From Nitrosomonadales bacterium (GTDB taxonomy: Bacteria > Pseudomonadota > Gammaproteobacteria > Burkholderiales > Gallionellaceae), in assembly GCA_016721605.1 (NCBI GenBank), contig JADKHS010000013.1, forward strand, positions 1 to 54,241: DNA of 54,241 bases, in the 5' to 3' direction. Every line of letters begins with the position of its first letter. Position 1 is the first letter of the stretch. Positions 7,180-15,953 of the stretch are shown here, one piece after another. The position numbers were made by a program, and so were the translations under genes. The notes beneath the pieces are model-generated. The model searched no databases. It was not told where the DNA came from and was given only the letters and a program-made list of their open reading frames with translations.

Positions 7180-8667
7180 CTATTTCCAAAACACCTTTTG
7201 CCGCGTGAAATTTCTCCATGCCTGATGCAATTCTTGCAAGCGCACACGGCTGGAATAGGCTGTCCATCCGCTAACGATGCCAGCCGCTTGCCCGCGCGGT
7301 ACAGACAGTTCGGAGAGTAGCCGCTGCGTGACAGCGGTGTCGTTTAGGGTACCGAGCACATCCTGAAGCGCAGCCAGTGCCGCGAGGTAGGGACGCGCAC
7401 GCTTATGCGGGTAGAGGCCAGCAAAAAACTCCGCCGCGTAACGCAGTTTCTTGGCGGCAATACGCAGCGCATGACGTTCAGCCGTATTCAGCGCAGCGTG
7501 GCGCCGACCTTTGCGGCGCACGCGTTTATGTTGCCGGGTGAGAATTTGTGTGGCAAATTCGTTAAGCGCAACGGATTCGGCTTGCAGTTCCGCCTGACGT
7601 GCGAGCTGAAGGCCGAGCGTCAGTACCAGCCTGGTGTAGCGCTGCGACCGGATGATCTCAAACGCTGCCTGTCGGCGAGCAGCGCGCAATTCGGCGGCGT
7701 CCGCCTGCAACCGTGCCAGCGCCCGATTGTCGGGCAGCTGTTCGGCAATCGGCGGCAGCGTTTGGGTAACGAATACGTCCCAGTCCCGTGCTGGCCCCAG
7801 GTAACCCATGAGCCAGCGCAACTCCGACATGACGCCGACGAAGGCCTCGGGAAGCACGACGCCAAACAGGCTTAGCGCCGAGAGCAACCTTCGCACCGCA
7901 ACGCGCGCCTGGTGCATGTATTCCGGGTCGTGCCCCAGTTCCGCCACGTTTCCCTGGAGCTGCGCGAGGCATTCCCCGGCAATGCGCTGAAATGCTTGCA
8001 CAACCGACATTTTTGGCGCCAGCTCCACGGGCTGCGCCATGCGCGGTGGAGGCGTTTCTCCGCTGCATAGCAGATAGCCGCGCTGGGCCTTGCTTATATC
8101 TTCTACCCAGAGCGGTACTTGTTTTTGGATAGCCAGAGCGACCTCGAACAGGCTTGTCACCTCGCCTGCCTTGAGTTCAAGTTCCACTTCGCTGATTGGC
8201 TGGCACCTGTTACCCGCATGCGCTTCACCTAGATCCAGCGCCAGCTCGATTTCGGCCCCTTGCGCTGTACGGAGCTGCCAGGCTGTGCGCCAGAAATCAG
8301 TAACGAACAGCGGGCACAGCCGTGCCAGCAACTTGGGCGTCAATAGTAGTGCGAGGTCAGGTGCAGTGCTCGGCGCAGGTTCGGGCTTCTCGCTTCGCAC
8401 CGGCCATTCCCACTCGTTGCGATGGTGCAGCCCCCCTTCCGCGCCCCCACCCCCCTTAACCGTTTGTACCCAATACCCACTTATTCGGCGCAGGCGGAGG
8501 GTAAAGCCCGCTTGCAACAAGTCCTGCTCGGGCGTGTCGAAATAAATACTGTAAAGCTTGTGGCGGCGAGGTTTCCCCTGCACCATTGATTTCAGAACAG
8601 GATGGTGCCGCAAGCGCTTGACATGTGCCGAATCTATGGTCAGTTTCAACTCGATTTCAGTGGGCAT
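7180..8667 (-). CDS. CYTH-CHAD domain protein (inorganic triphosphatase / polyphosphate-associated)
   Basis: An N-terminal CYTH domain starts MPTEIELKLTID with the ExExK motif and runs to about residue 205 (YFDTPEQDLLQAGFTLRLRR, VEDISKAQRGYLL). A CHAD domain fills about 215-490, an all-helical region rich in Arg, His and Lys (HQARVAVRRLLSAL, RHALRIAAKKLRYAAEFF). CYTH tunnels hydrolyse triphosphate-type substrates, and CHAD domains bind polyphosphate. The protein fits the nearby ppk, phoU and phoX genes. The start at 8667 matches where CYTH proteins begin; an ATG at 8703 is possible, and neither has a strong ribosome binding site. The frame is intact over 1.5 kb. Confidence 0.9.
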   Translation of the reverse strand: MPTEIELKLTIDSAHVKRLRHHPVLKSMVQGKPRRHKLYSIYFDTPEQDLLQAGFTLRLRRISGYWVQTVKGGGGAEGGLHHRNEWEWPVRSEKPEPAPSTAPDLALLLTPKLLARLCPLFVTDFWRTAWQLRTAQGAEIELALDLGEAHAGNRCQPISEVELELKAGEVTSLFEVALAIQKQVPLWVEDISKAQRGYLLCSGETPPPRMAQPVELAPKMSVVQAFQRIAGECLAQLQGNVAELGHDPEYMHQARVAVRRLLSALSLFGVVLPEAFVGVMSELRWLMGYLGPARDWDVFVTQTLPPIAEQLPDNRALARLQADAAELRAARRQAAFEIIRSQRYTRLVLTLGLQLARQAELQAESVALNEFATQILTRQHKRVRRKGRRHAALNTAERHALRIAAKKLRYAAEFFAGLYPHKRARPYLAALAALQDVLGTLNDTAVTQRLLSELSVPRGQAAGIVSGWTAYSSRVRLQELHQAWRNFTRQKVFWK

Positions 8668-8768
8668 GGGCGCGGTAGATAATAAAAAGCCTTGGGGTAA
8701 CATGCGGCGAAACGTGGTGATTGAAAGTGGATTGGCAGAAGTATAGCCACTCAGGCCGCCCGAAGCTA

Positions 8769-8828
8769 TTGATCCGGCACGGAGTTAATACTTCACCGTG
8801 CCGGATCAATAAGGTGCCGGATCAATAA
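8769..8828. repeat. REP-like palindromic element
   Basis: A perfect 14-bp inverted repeat, TTGATCCGGCACGG at 8769-8782 and its complement at 8796-8809, encloses the loop AGTTAATACTTCA. The right arm is then partly repeated in direct orientation (GTGCCGGATCAATAA, ending at 8828). There is no T tract, so it is not a standard terminator. A diverged relative with the same loop lies at 18146-18184. It sits between the end of olsB and the start of the CYTH-CHAD gene, as REP elements often do. Confidence 0.65.
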
Positions 8829-8867
8829 ATCTGTTGCAAGCGGAACAGCAAGAAGTGTGTAGGTCGC

Positions 8868-9617
8868 CTATGGGCGGATAAAATGTTTGGCATATTTTTC
8901 GTTTAGCCTGGACATGGGCAATAAGATGAACAAATCAGCAGTATTGAAATCTGGGTCCCAGGCCGGTTCACCGCCGATGTAAGCGCCCAAGCGTAAATAG
9001 CCTTTAATTAACGGGGGGATATTGACGTCGAGCGTACTGTCTAATGCTTCCAGCGGCAACGGACAGCGGGGAAACACGCGATATTCGGCGGGCGCCGCAT
9101 ACAGTTTATTCAGTTTTTTGAAAATGCTGGCTGCGCAATGTCCGCCATCGTTCATGCTGATGCTGGCGCAACCAATCAGGTATTCATGGTTGTTCTTGTG
9201 CATATAGTCAGCGAGGCCACTCCATAGCCGGGCGATGGTTGCGCCATCGCGGTAATTTGAATGTACGCAGGAACGGCCAACTTCAACCATGCGGTCGCGC
9301 AGGTGAGCCAAGCGTGTCAAGTCAAATTCGGTTTCCGCGTAGTAGCCGCAAATGGTTCGAGCGCGGTCGGGGGGCAATATCCGATAGGTACCAATCACCT
9401 TATTGGTGCCGTTATCGCGTACTAGCAAATGTTCGCAATAGCGGTCGAAAATGTCACAGTCAATTCCTTCATGTGCGCTAGCCAGAGAGGCGCCCATCTC
9501 TTCAGCAAATACTTTATACCTCAGACGTTGCGCTTCCTCAATTTCTGAGTCGGTTCTAGCCATACTGAGAGTAAACCGGTTATGCGGCAGGTGGTGTTTT
9601 TGGTTCAGATTTAACAT
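8868..9617 (-). CDS. olsB: L-ornithine N-alpha-acyltransferase OlsB (GNAT family)
   Basis: About 249 residues of the OlsB/hemolysin-like GNAT family. Recognisable segments are QRLRYKVFAEEMGA, DIFDRYCEHLLVRD, VIGTYRILPPDRA, MVEVGRSCVH and a C-terminal PPLIKGYLRLGAYIGGEPAWDPDFNTADLFILL. OlsB transfers a 3-hydroxyacyl group from ACP to ornithine, the first step to ornithine lipids, membrane lipids that replace phospholipids when phosphate is scarce. I take the ATG at 9617, which has GGAG six bases upstream; an earlier ATG at 9629 is possible. olsA lies upstream on the same strand, giving both steps together. Confidence 0.88.
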   Translation of the reverse strand: MLNLNQKHHLPHNRFTLSMARTDSEIEEAQRLRYKVFAEEMGASLASAHEGIDCDIFDRYCEHLLVRDNGTNKVIGTYRILPPDRARTICGYYAETEFDLTRLAHLRDRMVEVGRSCVHSNYRDGATIARLWSGLADYMHKNNHEYLIGCASISMNDGGHCAASIFKKLNKLYAAPAEYRVFPRCPLPLEALDSTLDVNIPPLIKGYLRLGAYIGGEPAWDPDFNTADLFILLPMSRLNEKYAKHFIRP

Positions 9618-9804
9618 CGTTGTCTCCATGTGTGGGATAAAGACAAATTTAACGATGGCCTGTTGCGGGGGTATTACAGGAAAATTAAAGATTGATGAAA
9701 GGTGTGCTTTATTCGCTTGCTAAATTTTGGGAATGAAGCCCATGTTGGGCAAAAACGTGGGAACTCAACGGAAAGAGCGCAAGATGGCGCTGGCGATTGT
9801 GCTG

Positions 9805-10626
9805 CTACTCTGTTGTATGGCCAGATGATAGATTGGTCAGGGCCGTATGGATAGCTTCCCGCGCCTCGGAGGCCAGCATTCGGCGATTTTTTCCTGTGCA
9901 TGGGATTGCCGGTAAATAAATCAGCGTCACATGCAAGGAAGGACTGCACAGAATTTTCCATAGTGACCCGATAAATGTCATGTCGCCCACAAAAGCCGCA
10001 TCGCCATTAGCCGTGCCAGTCCCATCGTGATAGCGGATAGCAACCGGACAAATAATGGAGCCAATATCAACAGGACCTTGCAGTAGTGATGAATGAAAAT
10101 GGCCTAGTTGAGTGCCATCGGAGCTAGTGCCTTCGGGAAACACGGCGACACGATCTCCCTGTTCGAGCATTTCTTTAATTTGGCCGTTAATGCGTGCTGT
10201 CTCCTGTCGGATGTCACGCTTGATAAACAGGGTGTTAATACGGTGGAATATCCAGCCCAAAACTGGCCAATCGCCCACTTCAGATTTGGCGACAAAGTAC
10301 GCCGGAAGCACTGCGTTCATGGAAACGGCATCCAGCCAAGAGATATGGTTGGCAACAATTAGTTGGCCCTGCGCAGTTGCGTGATGGTAACAACCATAAG
10401 TTTCCAAACCGACGTTTAGTAAATCCAAAAACTTGCGTGACCAATATTGAACGATGTGCTGTTGCGTTGATTTGTTTAGTAACGGAATTGCACTGGCAAG
10501 TAACATGCCATAAATAATATGGAGTGCTATGCGGCTACCCCGGAAGCAGGCAGCTGGGGTGCTTGTCAATTGTGGTGTTTGATAGGGAGTTGCGCAGCTG
10601 TGAGAGGTGGGATTCATAATAGCCAT
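9805..10626 (-). CDS. olsA: lyso-ornithine lipid O-acyltransferase OlsA (PlsC family)
   Basis: A 1-acylglycerol-3-phosphate acyltransferase-type protein of 273 residues. It has a hydrophobic N-terminal segment (ALHIIYGMLLASAIPLL), the catalytic NHISWLDA (HX4D) motif, and FPEGTSSDG plus a conserved proline near VGSIICPVAIRY-like sequence. With OlsB downstream, the best reading is OlsA, which acylates the hydroxyl of lyso-ornithine lipid. A housekeeping PlsC role cannot be excluded from sequence. The region between olsA and olsB (9618-9804) contains no gene. No strong ribosome binding site is visible at 10626. Confidence 0.85.
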   Translation of the reverse strand: MAIMNPTSHSCATPYQTPQLTSTPAACFRGSRIALHIIYGMLLASAIPLLNKSTQQHIVQYWSRKFLDLLNVGLETYGCYHHATAQGQLIVANHISWLDAVSMNAVLPAYFVAKSEVGDWPVLGWIFHRINTLFIKRDIRQETARINGQIKEMLEQGDRVAVFPEGTSSDGTQLGHFHSSLLQGPVDIGSIICPVAIRYHDGTGTANGDAAFVGDMTFIGSLWKILCSPSLHVTLIYLPAIPCTGKNRRMLASEAREAIHTALTNLSSGHTTE

Positions 10627-10786
10627 GTTATTTTGTCCGCATAAGGAATGGTTTCATGGCATTAAACGCGCAAAATGTTACATCCGTATTAATGTTGTTT
10701 GTTTGGGCGGTTGCTGGAGCACAAAGTACACGTAGAGCTGTTTTGCCTGCCAAGTGAAGAACGGTTTAACACCAATCTTGAACACA

Positions 10787-11529
10787 CTATCTGTAGCAAG
10801 TGTCAATACGTTCCGTGGCAAACTTCTCCAAAACTTCGCGCTCAATCTCTTCCACCGTGACATGGCGCACATCCTTGCCCCTTTATCATGTAAACCACGT
10901 ATTCAGATATGTTTTGGCATGGTCACCGACGCGCTCAATGGCTTTGGCGATAAACAGAATTTCCAGCGCAGTGGAGATGGTGCGCGGGTCTTCCATCATG
11001 TAGGTGATGAGGTAGCGTAGGATGGTACGAAATTCCTCATCAACCAACTCATCCTGACGCACCACTTGGGCTGTGTAATGAAGATCAAGACGGGCAAAGG
11101 CATCCAGCGATTTGCGTAGCATATCCAAAGCCAGTTCAGCGATATGCTTGATCTCCGTATAACGCGGTAAGACGAGGCACTTCCTCTGTGACAGCAATTT
11201 ACCCATGCGTGCTATTTTTGCTGCCTCGTCACCGATACGCTCAAGGTCAGTGATAGTTTTGACCATCGTCATTACTGTACGCAAGTCCCCTGCGGCAGGC
11301 TGTCGCCGTACAATGATCTGGCTACAGTTTTCGTCAATTTGCATTTCCATCGCGTTAACGCGGTGATCATCATTAATAACACGGTTCATTGATGGCACGT
11401 CGTCACTAATTAACGCCTCAATAGCGAGCTGGATCTGACTTTCCCCAATCCACCCATTTGTAATACTTGCGTTCTCACCGTATCCAGATCGGCATCAAAT
11501 TGCTTAGAGGTATGTTCAGTAGAAATCAT
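10787..11529 (-). CDS. phoU: phosphate-signalling protein PhoU, three frameshifts
   Basis: A two-repeat helical PhoU can be read through three frames. The N-terminus (MISTEHTSKQFDADLDTVRTQVLQMGG) runs from 11529. The long central frame holds both signature helices (DLERIGDEAAKIAR and AIERVGDHAK). A C-terminus continues as NISEYVVYMIKG, then KDVRHVTVEE, to a stop at 10787-10789. The shifts fall near 11440 (one G short), 10905 (one A short in an A run) and 10885 (one G extra), all homopolymers. PhoU links the Pst transporter to PhoR and dampens Pho signalling. A Pho-box-like sequence lies 51-68 nt upstream. There are no pst genes in this window. If the shifts are real, this PhoU is inactive. 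Confidence 0.85.
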
Positions 11530-11579
11530 GTTTAAAATTCTTTTTGGATAGAAATTAGTGGTGATACTACTCGCGTACT

Positions 11580-11597
11580 ATGACAATTTTGTTACGT
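11580..11597 (-). promoter_or_regulatory. candidate Pho box upstream of phoU
   Basis: On the minus strand, ACGTAACAAAATTGTCAT matches the two-half Pho-box pattern (CTGTCAT, 4 nt, CTGTCAT) at roughly 13 of 18 positions, with the promoter-proximal half nearly perfect. It ends about 51 nt before the phoU start. The match is by eye and degenerate. Confidence 0.35.
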
Positions 11598-11677
11598 ACA
11601 AAGCAAAAAGTGTACGTGCCCAGACTGCGGATTTATGAGGATTTTCACTTCCGAATAAATGCTCCCTCACCAATAAA

Positions 11678-11702
11678 AAAAGACCGCTAACTGCGGTCTT
11701 TC
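11678..11702 (-). terminator. intrinsic terminator after phoX
   Basis: Stem AAGACCGC (11680-11687), loop TAACT and complementary GCGGTCTT (11693-11700). On the minus strand the hairpin is followed by a run of seven T. It lies about 75 nt past the phoX stop and separates phoX from phoU. Confidence 0.85.
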
Positions 11703-11776
11703 GGTATTAACATTTGACTAAGAGCCGAAATAAAACCACCCCCTACCCAAACATAATTCCCATCTTGAATAAAATA

Positions 11777-13246
11777 TTATTTCTTGATTTTAAATCCCGT
11801 TATTTTGATGATGTCATCGGTGCCATATCCATCCACCATAGGCATATTCGTGTCATCTGAATGCTGGATCGAAACATAAGCCGTAGTACCATCGGCTGAG
11901 AAAATAAAGCCGGTTGGTTCAGCGCTGGAGTCTTTCACCGAGAGCATCTTTACACAGCCATCTGTCTTGATATCGCGGTCAACACCATCTGGCAGGCAAG
12001 CAAAAATGTCACCATTTGAGTGATCTTCAATCACGTACAAATTGCCAGTTTTTGGTTGAAATTCAAGATTGTCAAAGGCATTAAAATCAGTATCACCTTC
12101 AACAAACCGATTTACGTCAACAGTGCGCTTGGTTGCATCGGCGATTAACGGTTTGTCGTCCACACCACAAATAACTTCAGCAAAATTAAACGCATCTTCA
12201 TTGCCGGTGTTGGCCAAACAGAAACGGACCGCTTCCGGGTTAGCGGAGTCGGTATACATCAGATCCTGATGCAAATCTTCAGGGCGGTAATAGCCGGTCG
12301 CGCCTTTCGCATAAGCGTCAGCCCGTGCAGTAGCTGCATTGACTGGCAACCAAGCCGCATTGCCGATTTCACAGCCTTGGCCATACTGCTGATTGTTATT
12401 CACGCAGGAAACCTGCATGGCATAAACAGCGCCAGCGGCAAGCGGCGAATCGGCCAGATTTTCGATTTTGTCATTTCCGGTGCGGGGCGTTTGCGGCACA
12501 AACTTGAAAATAGCGCCGCCATCGGCGTCAGCAGGCGTGCCAGGGCGCAGCTCATCGCCAGCGATCACCACGCCGGTCGGCAGAATCGCCAATCCTTCCC
12601 AAGCCATAGTCGGCAGCGCATTACGCTTGGCAATGCGGGCTGAGTCAGTCACAGCTCCACTGATACGATCAAGTACCGTTTGATTGGATACATTCAGCGG
12701 ATCAAGTATTTCATAAGCGCCACCATCGCTACGCTCTTCAGTGGCCAGGATGGTGTTCCACGGTGTCGTACGGATACCGTCACAAGAACTCATGCCGCGC
12801 AAGAGCGTTTCAACATGCCCGGTTATCAGGTTAATGCTCTGAACGGATGGATTGTATTTGCCAGAGGCGAGCACAGCACGGCCTCCTTCAACACAAGTAA
12901 TTAAATGGGTAGGCTTATCTATAGGGAAAAATGCCATCATGTCCGTGGCATTAGCCGCGTTACGGGTCAAATATTCCGCTTTCAGGCCTCCAGCCACCAA
13001 CACTTGGCTTGTCGCTTTCTGATCCAGTGCCCGATAGGCACCTGTCGTTGCCGGTGCGGATTTTTGTAGCGGCTTATTAAAACCGAATAATTTCTCGGAT
13101 TGCGCGTTCAGCAAGTGCTCTGTCATAGCGCCAAAGTCTTTCTTGTTGTCAGAACCGTTGAAATCGTCATCAGCTAGTGCAATATTTGAAAAAATAATCG
13201 AAGTAAGAGCAATTGCAAGCGTAGAACGTTTGAGCATAAAGTTCAT
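11777..13246 (-). CDS. PhoX-family (DUF839) secreted phosphatase-like protein
   Basis: A 489-residue exported protein with a signal peptide ending near SNIALADDDF. The PhoX/DUF839 beta-propeller hallmarks include CVEGGRAVLASGKYNPSVQSINLITGHVETLLRGMSSCDGIRTTPWNTILATEE, then AWEGLAILPTGVVIAGDELRPG, YRPEDLHQDL and NLYVIEDHSNGDIFACLPDG. PhoX enzymes are calcium- and iron-dependent periplasmic alkaline phosphatases that free phosphate from esters. I chose the ATG at 13246, preceded by AAGGAG, over an upstream in-frame start at 13297. Some DUF839 proteins are not phosphatases, so the activity is inferred from family and from neighbouring phoU and ppk. The frame is intact. Confidence 0.8.
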   Translation of the reverse strand: MNFMLKRSTLAIALTSIIFSNIALADDDFNGSDNKKDFGAMTEHLLNAQSEKLFGFNKPLQKSAPATTGAYRALDQKATSQVLVAGGLKAEYLTRNAANATDMMAFFPIDKPTHLITCVEGGRAVLASGKYNPSVQSINLITGHVETLLRGMSSCDGIRTTPWNTILATEERSDGGAYEILDPLNVSNQTVLDRISGAVTDSARIAKRNALPTMAWEGLAILPTGVVIAGDELRPGTPADADGGAIFKFVPQTPRTGNDKIENLADSPLAAGAVYAMQVSCVNNNQQYGQGCEIGNAAWLPVNAATARADAYAKGATGYYRPEDLHQDLMYTDSANPEAVRFCLANTGNEDAFNFAEVICGVDDKPLIADATKRTVDVNRFVEGDTDFNAFDNLEFQPKTGNLYVIEDHSNGDIFACLPDGVDRDIKTDGCVKMLSVKDSSAEPTGFIFSADGTTAYVSIQHSDDTNMPMVDGYGTDDIIKITGFKIKK

Positions 13247-13346
13247 CTTGAAACTCCTTAATAAAATATTAACAGGCAGATTATTGAAATTAGACATGGG
13301 TGCAGTTATCCGAATTACTACTGCGAAGCCAGTCTAATCAAGCAAC

Positions 13347-13364
13347 GTGACAGAAATATTAATT
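13347..13364 (-). promoter_or_regulatory. weak Pho-box-like site upstream of phoX
   Basis: The minus-strand sequence AATTAATATTTCTGTCAC contains one perfect CTGTCAC half-site; the other half is poor. It sits about 100 nt upstream of the chosen phoX start. It is suggestive only because phoU has a similar candidate site. Confidence 0.2.
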
Positions 13365-13538
13365 AATCCGTACTTCCTGAATGGTGTGCCATCTTTTTTA
13401 AAGCGGCTATGAAAACAGCTTGGGATTTTTGTTACGGCGAGCGATGTGTTTATTAATGGAAGCAAAAGCATCAGCGCAGAAGTATTATCAAGAACGTTAT
13501 CTGCAAAAAATCAACAATCACTTAGCCTAAAAAATCGC

Positions 13539-15635
13539 TTATAGCGGCTCAGGCGTCGGATCGGCGAGCCGCTGCAATAATGAAAATTGCGCGCATTTCC
13601 GCTCATAACGGCCAGGGGTCTTCGCTCGATAATGGCCATTCGAATCCATTTGCCAAGCTTGAAAGTTGTCCTGCAAATAAATTTTCAGTCCTTCATCGAT
13701 CACGCGTTTTTTCAGCTTCTTGTCGAGCACGGGAAAACATACCTCTATACGACGGAAGAAATTACGGTCCATCCAATCGGCACTGCTCAGATACACGTTA
13801 TGCGCCAGATTATTGCGAAAGTAGAATATTCGCGTGTGTTCCAAAAAACGGCCAACTATCGAGCGCACACGGATATTTTCGGATAATCCTGGCACGCCCG
13901 GACGCAGCGCACATACTCCCCGCACAATAAGATCCACCTTCACTCCGGCCTGCGATGCTTCGTACAGCGCCCTGATAATTTCTGGTTCAAGTAACGCGTT
14001 CATCTTGGCGATAATGTGCGCGCGCTTGCCTGCCTTGGCGAGTTTGGTTTCATTCTGAATAGCGCGCAGAATCTGGCTGTGTAACGAGAACGGTGATTGC
14101 CACAAATAATTTAATTTGCCCGCTTTGCCCAGGCCGGTCAGTTGTGTAAATACCTCATTGACGTCTGCACACATTTGCTCATTGCTCGTAAACAAGCCGA
14201 AATCCGTATAAAGCCGTGCAGTGCGCGGATGATAATTACCGGTGCCCAGATGTACATAGCGGCGCAGTTTGCCAGCTTCGCGCCGGACCACCATCAGCAT
14301 CTTGGCATGTGTCTTGTGCCCAACAACGCCATATACCACGTGCGCTCCGATTTCTTCCAAACGGCTTGCCCAGTTGATGTTGGCTTCCTCATCAAAACGC
14401 GCCAGCAGTTCCACCACGACAGTCACTTCTTTACCATGTTGGGCTGCGCTGATGAGCGCTTCCATTAATTCTGAATCCACACCGGTGCGGTACACGGTCT
14501 GTTTGATGGCAACCACACTGGGATCGGCGGCGGCCTGCTGAATAAGATCAATAACAGGTTTGAACGACTGAAAAGGGTGATGCAGCAGTACATCGTTTTT
14601 GCGGATGACTTTTGAACATATCCGCGCCCTTCTTCAGTAGGTCGCTGGGTATGCCAGCAGCAAAAACAGGGAATTTCAGGTCATCGCGCGCGACCTGGTC
14701 GGGAATGCCCATCAGGCGCACTAAGTTTACCGGGCCATCTACGCGATACAGGTCATCTTGCCCTAGCTCGAATTGCTGCAACAAATACGTGGCTACCTGC
14801 GGCGAACAATTATCTGTAATTTCCAGGCGCACGGCATTGCCGAAGTGCCGCTGCGGCAACTCCCCCTGCAAACTGATACGTAGATTTTTTACCTCTTCTT
14901 CGTCCACAAACAGATTGCTGTTGCGCGTAACACGGAATTGGTGGCAGCTCAATACTTCCATTCCGCCGAACAACTCGCCGACATGGGCATGCAAAATAGA
15001 AGAGAGAAATACAAAGCCATGCGCGCATCCGCTGATTTCAGACGGCAACAGGATAGTACGCGGCAACACGCGCGGCGCCTGCACAATGGCCTTGGCAGAA
15101 TTGCGCCCGAAGGCATCTTTGCCTACCAGATCGACAGCAAAATTCAAACTTTTGTTAAGTACACGGGGAAAAGGATGTGATGGATCAAGGCCGATTGGGG
15201 TAAGCACCGGCATTACTTCACACAAAAAGAAATTTTTAATCCAGGCGCGCTGAACGTCATTCCAATTAGTGCGGCGCAGGAAACGGATACCATGCCTATC
15301 CAATACAGGCAGAATGTCGCTGTTCAGTATGCGATATTGCCGCTCGATGAGATGATGCACCTGCTCCCGTACGCGCTTGAGTGTCTGGCGCGCATCCATA
15401 CCGTCTGGCCCGGTGGCAACACTTTTAAGATTAATTTGTTCCTTCAACCCGGCGACACGGATTTCAAAAAACTCATCCAGGTTGCTGCTGACAATACATA
15501 AGTATTTGAGGCGTTCCAGAATCGGACGCTGGCATTTTCTGCTTGCGCCAATACGCGCTGGTTGAATTCAAGTTGGCCTAGTTCACGATTAATAAAATGC
15601 TGCGGGCGAAAATCTTTATCTGTTGTACGGTTCAT
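13539..15635 (-). CDS. ppk: polyphosphate kinase Ppk1, two frameshifts
   Basis: Three consecutive frames give a complete Ppk1 of about 698 residues. The N domain starts MNRTTDKDFRPQHFINRELGQLEFNQRVL. The middle covers NWNDVQRAWIKNFF to GADMFK. The C-terminal catalytic half has AIKQTVYRTG, VVELLARFDEEANINWA and VVGHKTHAKMLMVVRRE with the autophosphorylated His region, then RSIVGRFLEHTRIFYF and SSADWMDRNFFRRIEV. Ppk1 makes polyphosphate reversibly from ATP. Breaks are near 15525 (GTCCG where GTCCCG restores frame) and near 14615 (AAAA where AAA restores frame). The clustering with phoU, phoX and the CHAD protein supports the call. Downstream of the stop (13298-13538) there is no gene. Confidence 0.9.
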
Positions 15636-15716
15636 TTATAGTTACCAAGCTGCAAACGAAAGTCAGTCAGATCAAAAAGCTTCCTGAACCCGTCGCAGTC
15701 AATTTTGAAAATTTTA

Positions 15717-15857
15717 GGGCACCTCTAAAAATTAAGAGTTCTAAACAAGATTAGGCGCGAATAAAAAATGTTGGCGCAGCATATAGTTGATATGTAAGGA
15801 AACATTTTTTGTGGGCAAAATCGTATTGTGACGAAATCTGAATTTTTAGAGGTGTCC
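15717..15857. mobile_element. MITE-like element with 17-bp terminal inverted repeats
   Basis: The ends are GGGCACCTCTAAAAATT (15717-15733) and AATTTTTAGAGGTGTCC (15841-15857), inverted repeats with one mismatch. Both are flanked directly by TTTA, a likely 4-bp target duplication. The 141-bp interior has no open frame, so the element would need a transposase supplied elsewhere. The ends and short A/T duplication resemble IS5-type elements, but I cannot name the parent. It lies between the ppk start and the EAL-GGDEF gene. Confidence 0.75.
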
Positions 15858-15953
15858 TTTAGTTAATGCGGCAAGGCCATTCGCCCGCCCATGATGATCA
15901 TGCCGATGACCATTCATCACATTTAATTTGATTACAACAATAATATATTGCAA

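Noticed and set aside
8769..8809. Palindrome as the terminator of olsB
   Set aside because: No U-rich tail on either strand, and a related copy exists elsewhere, so a repeat element fits better.
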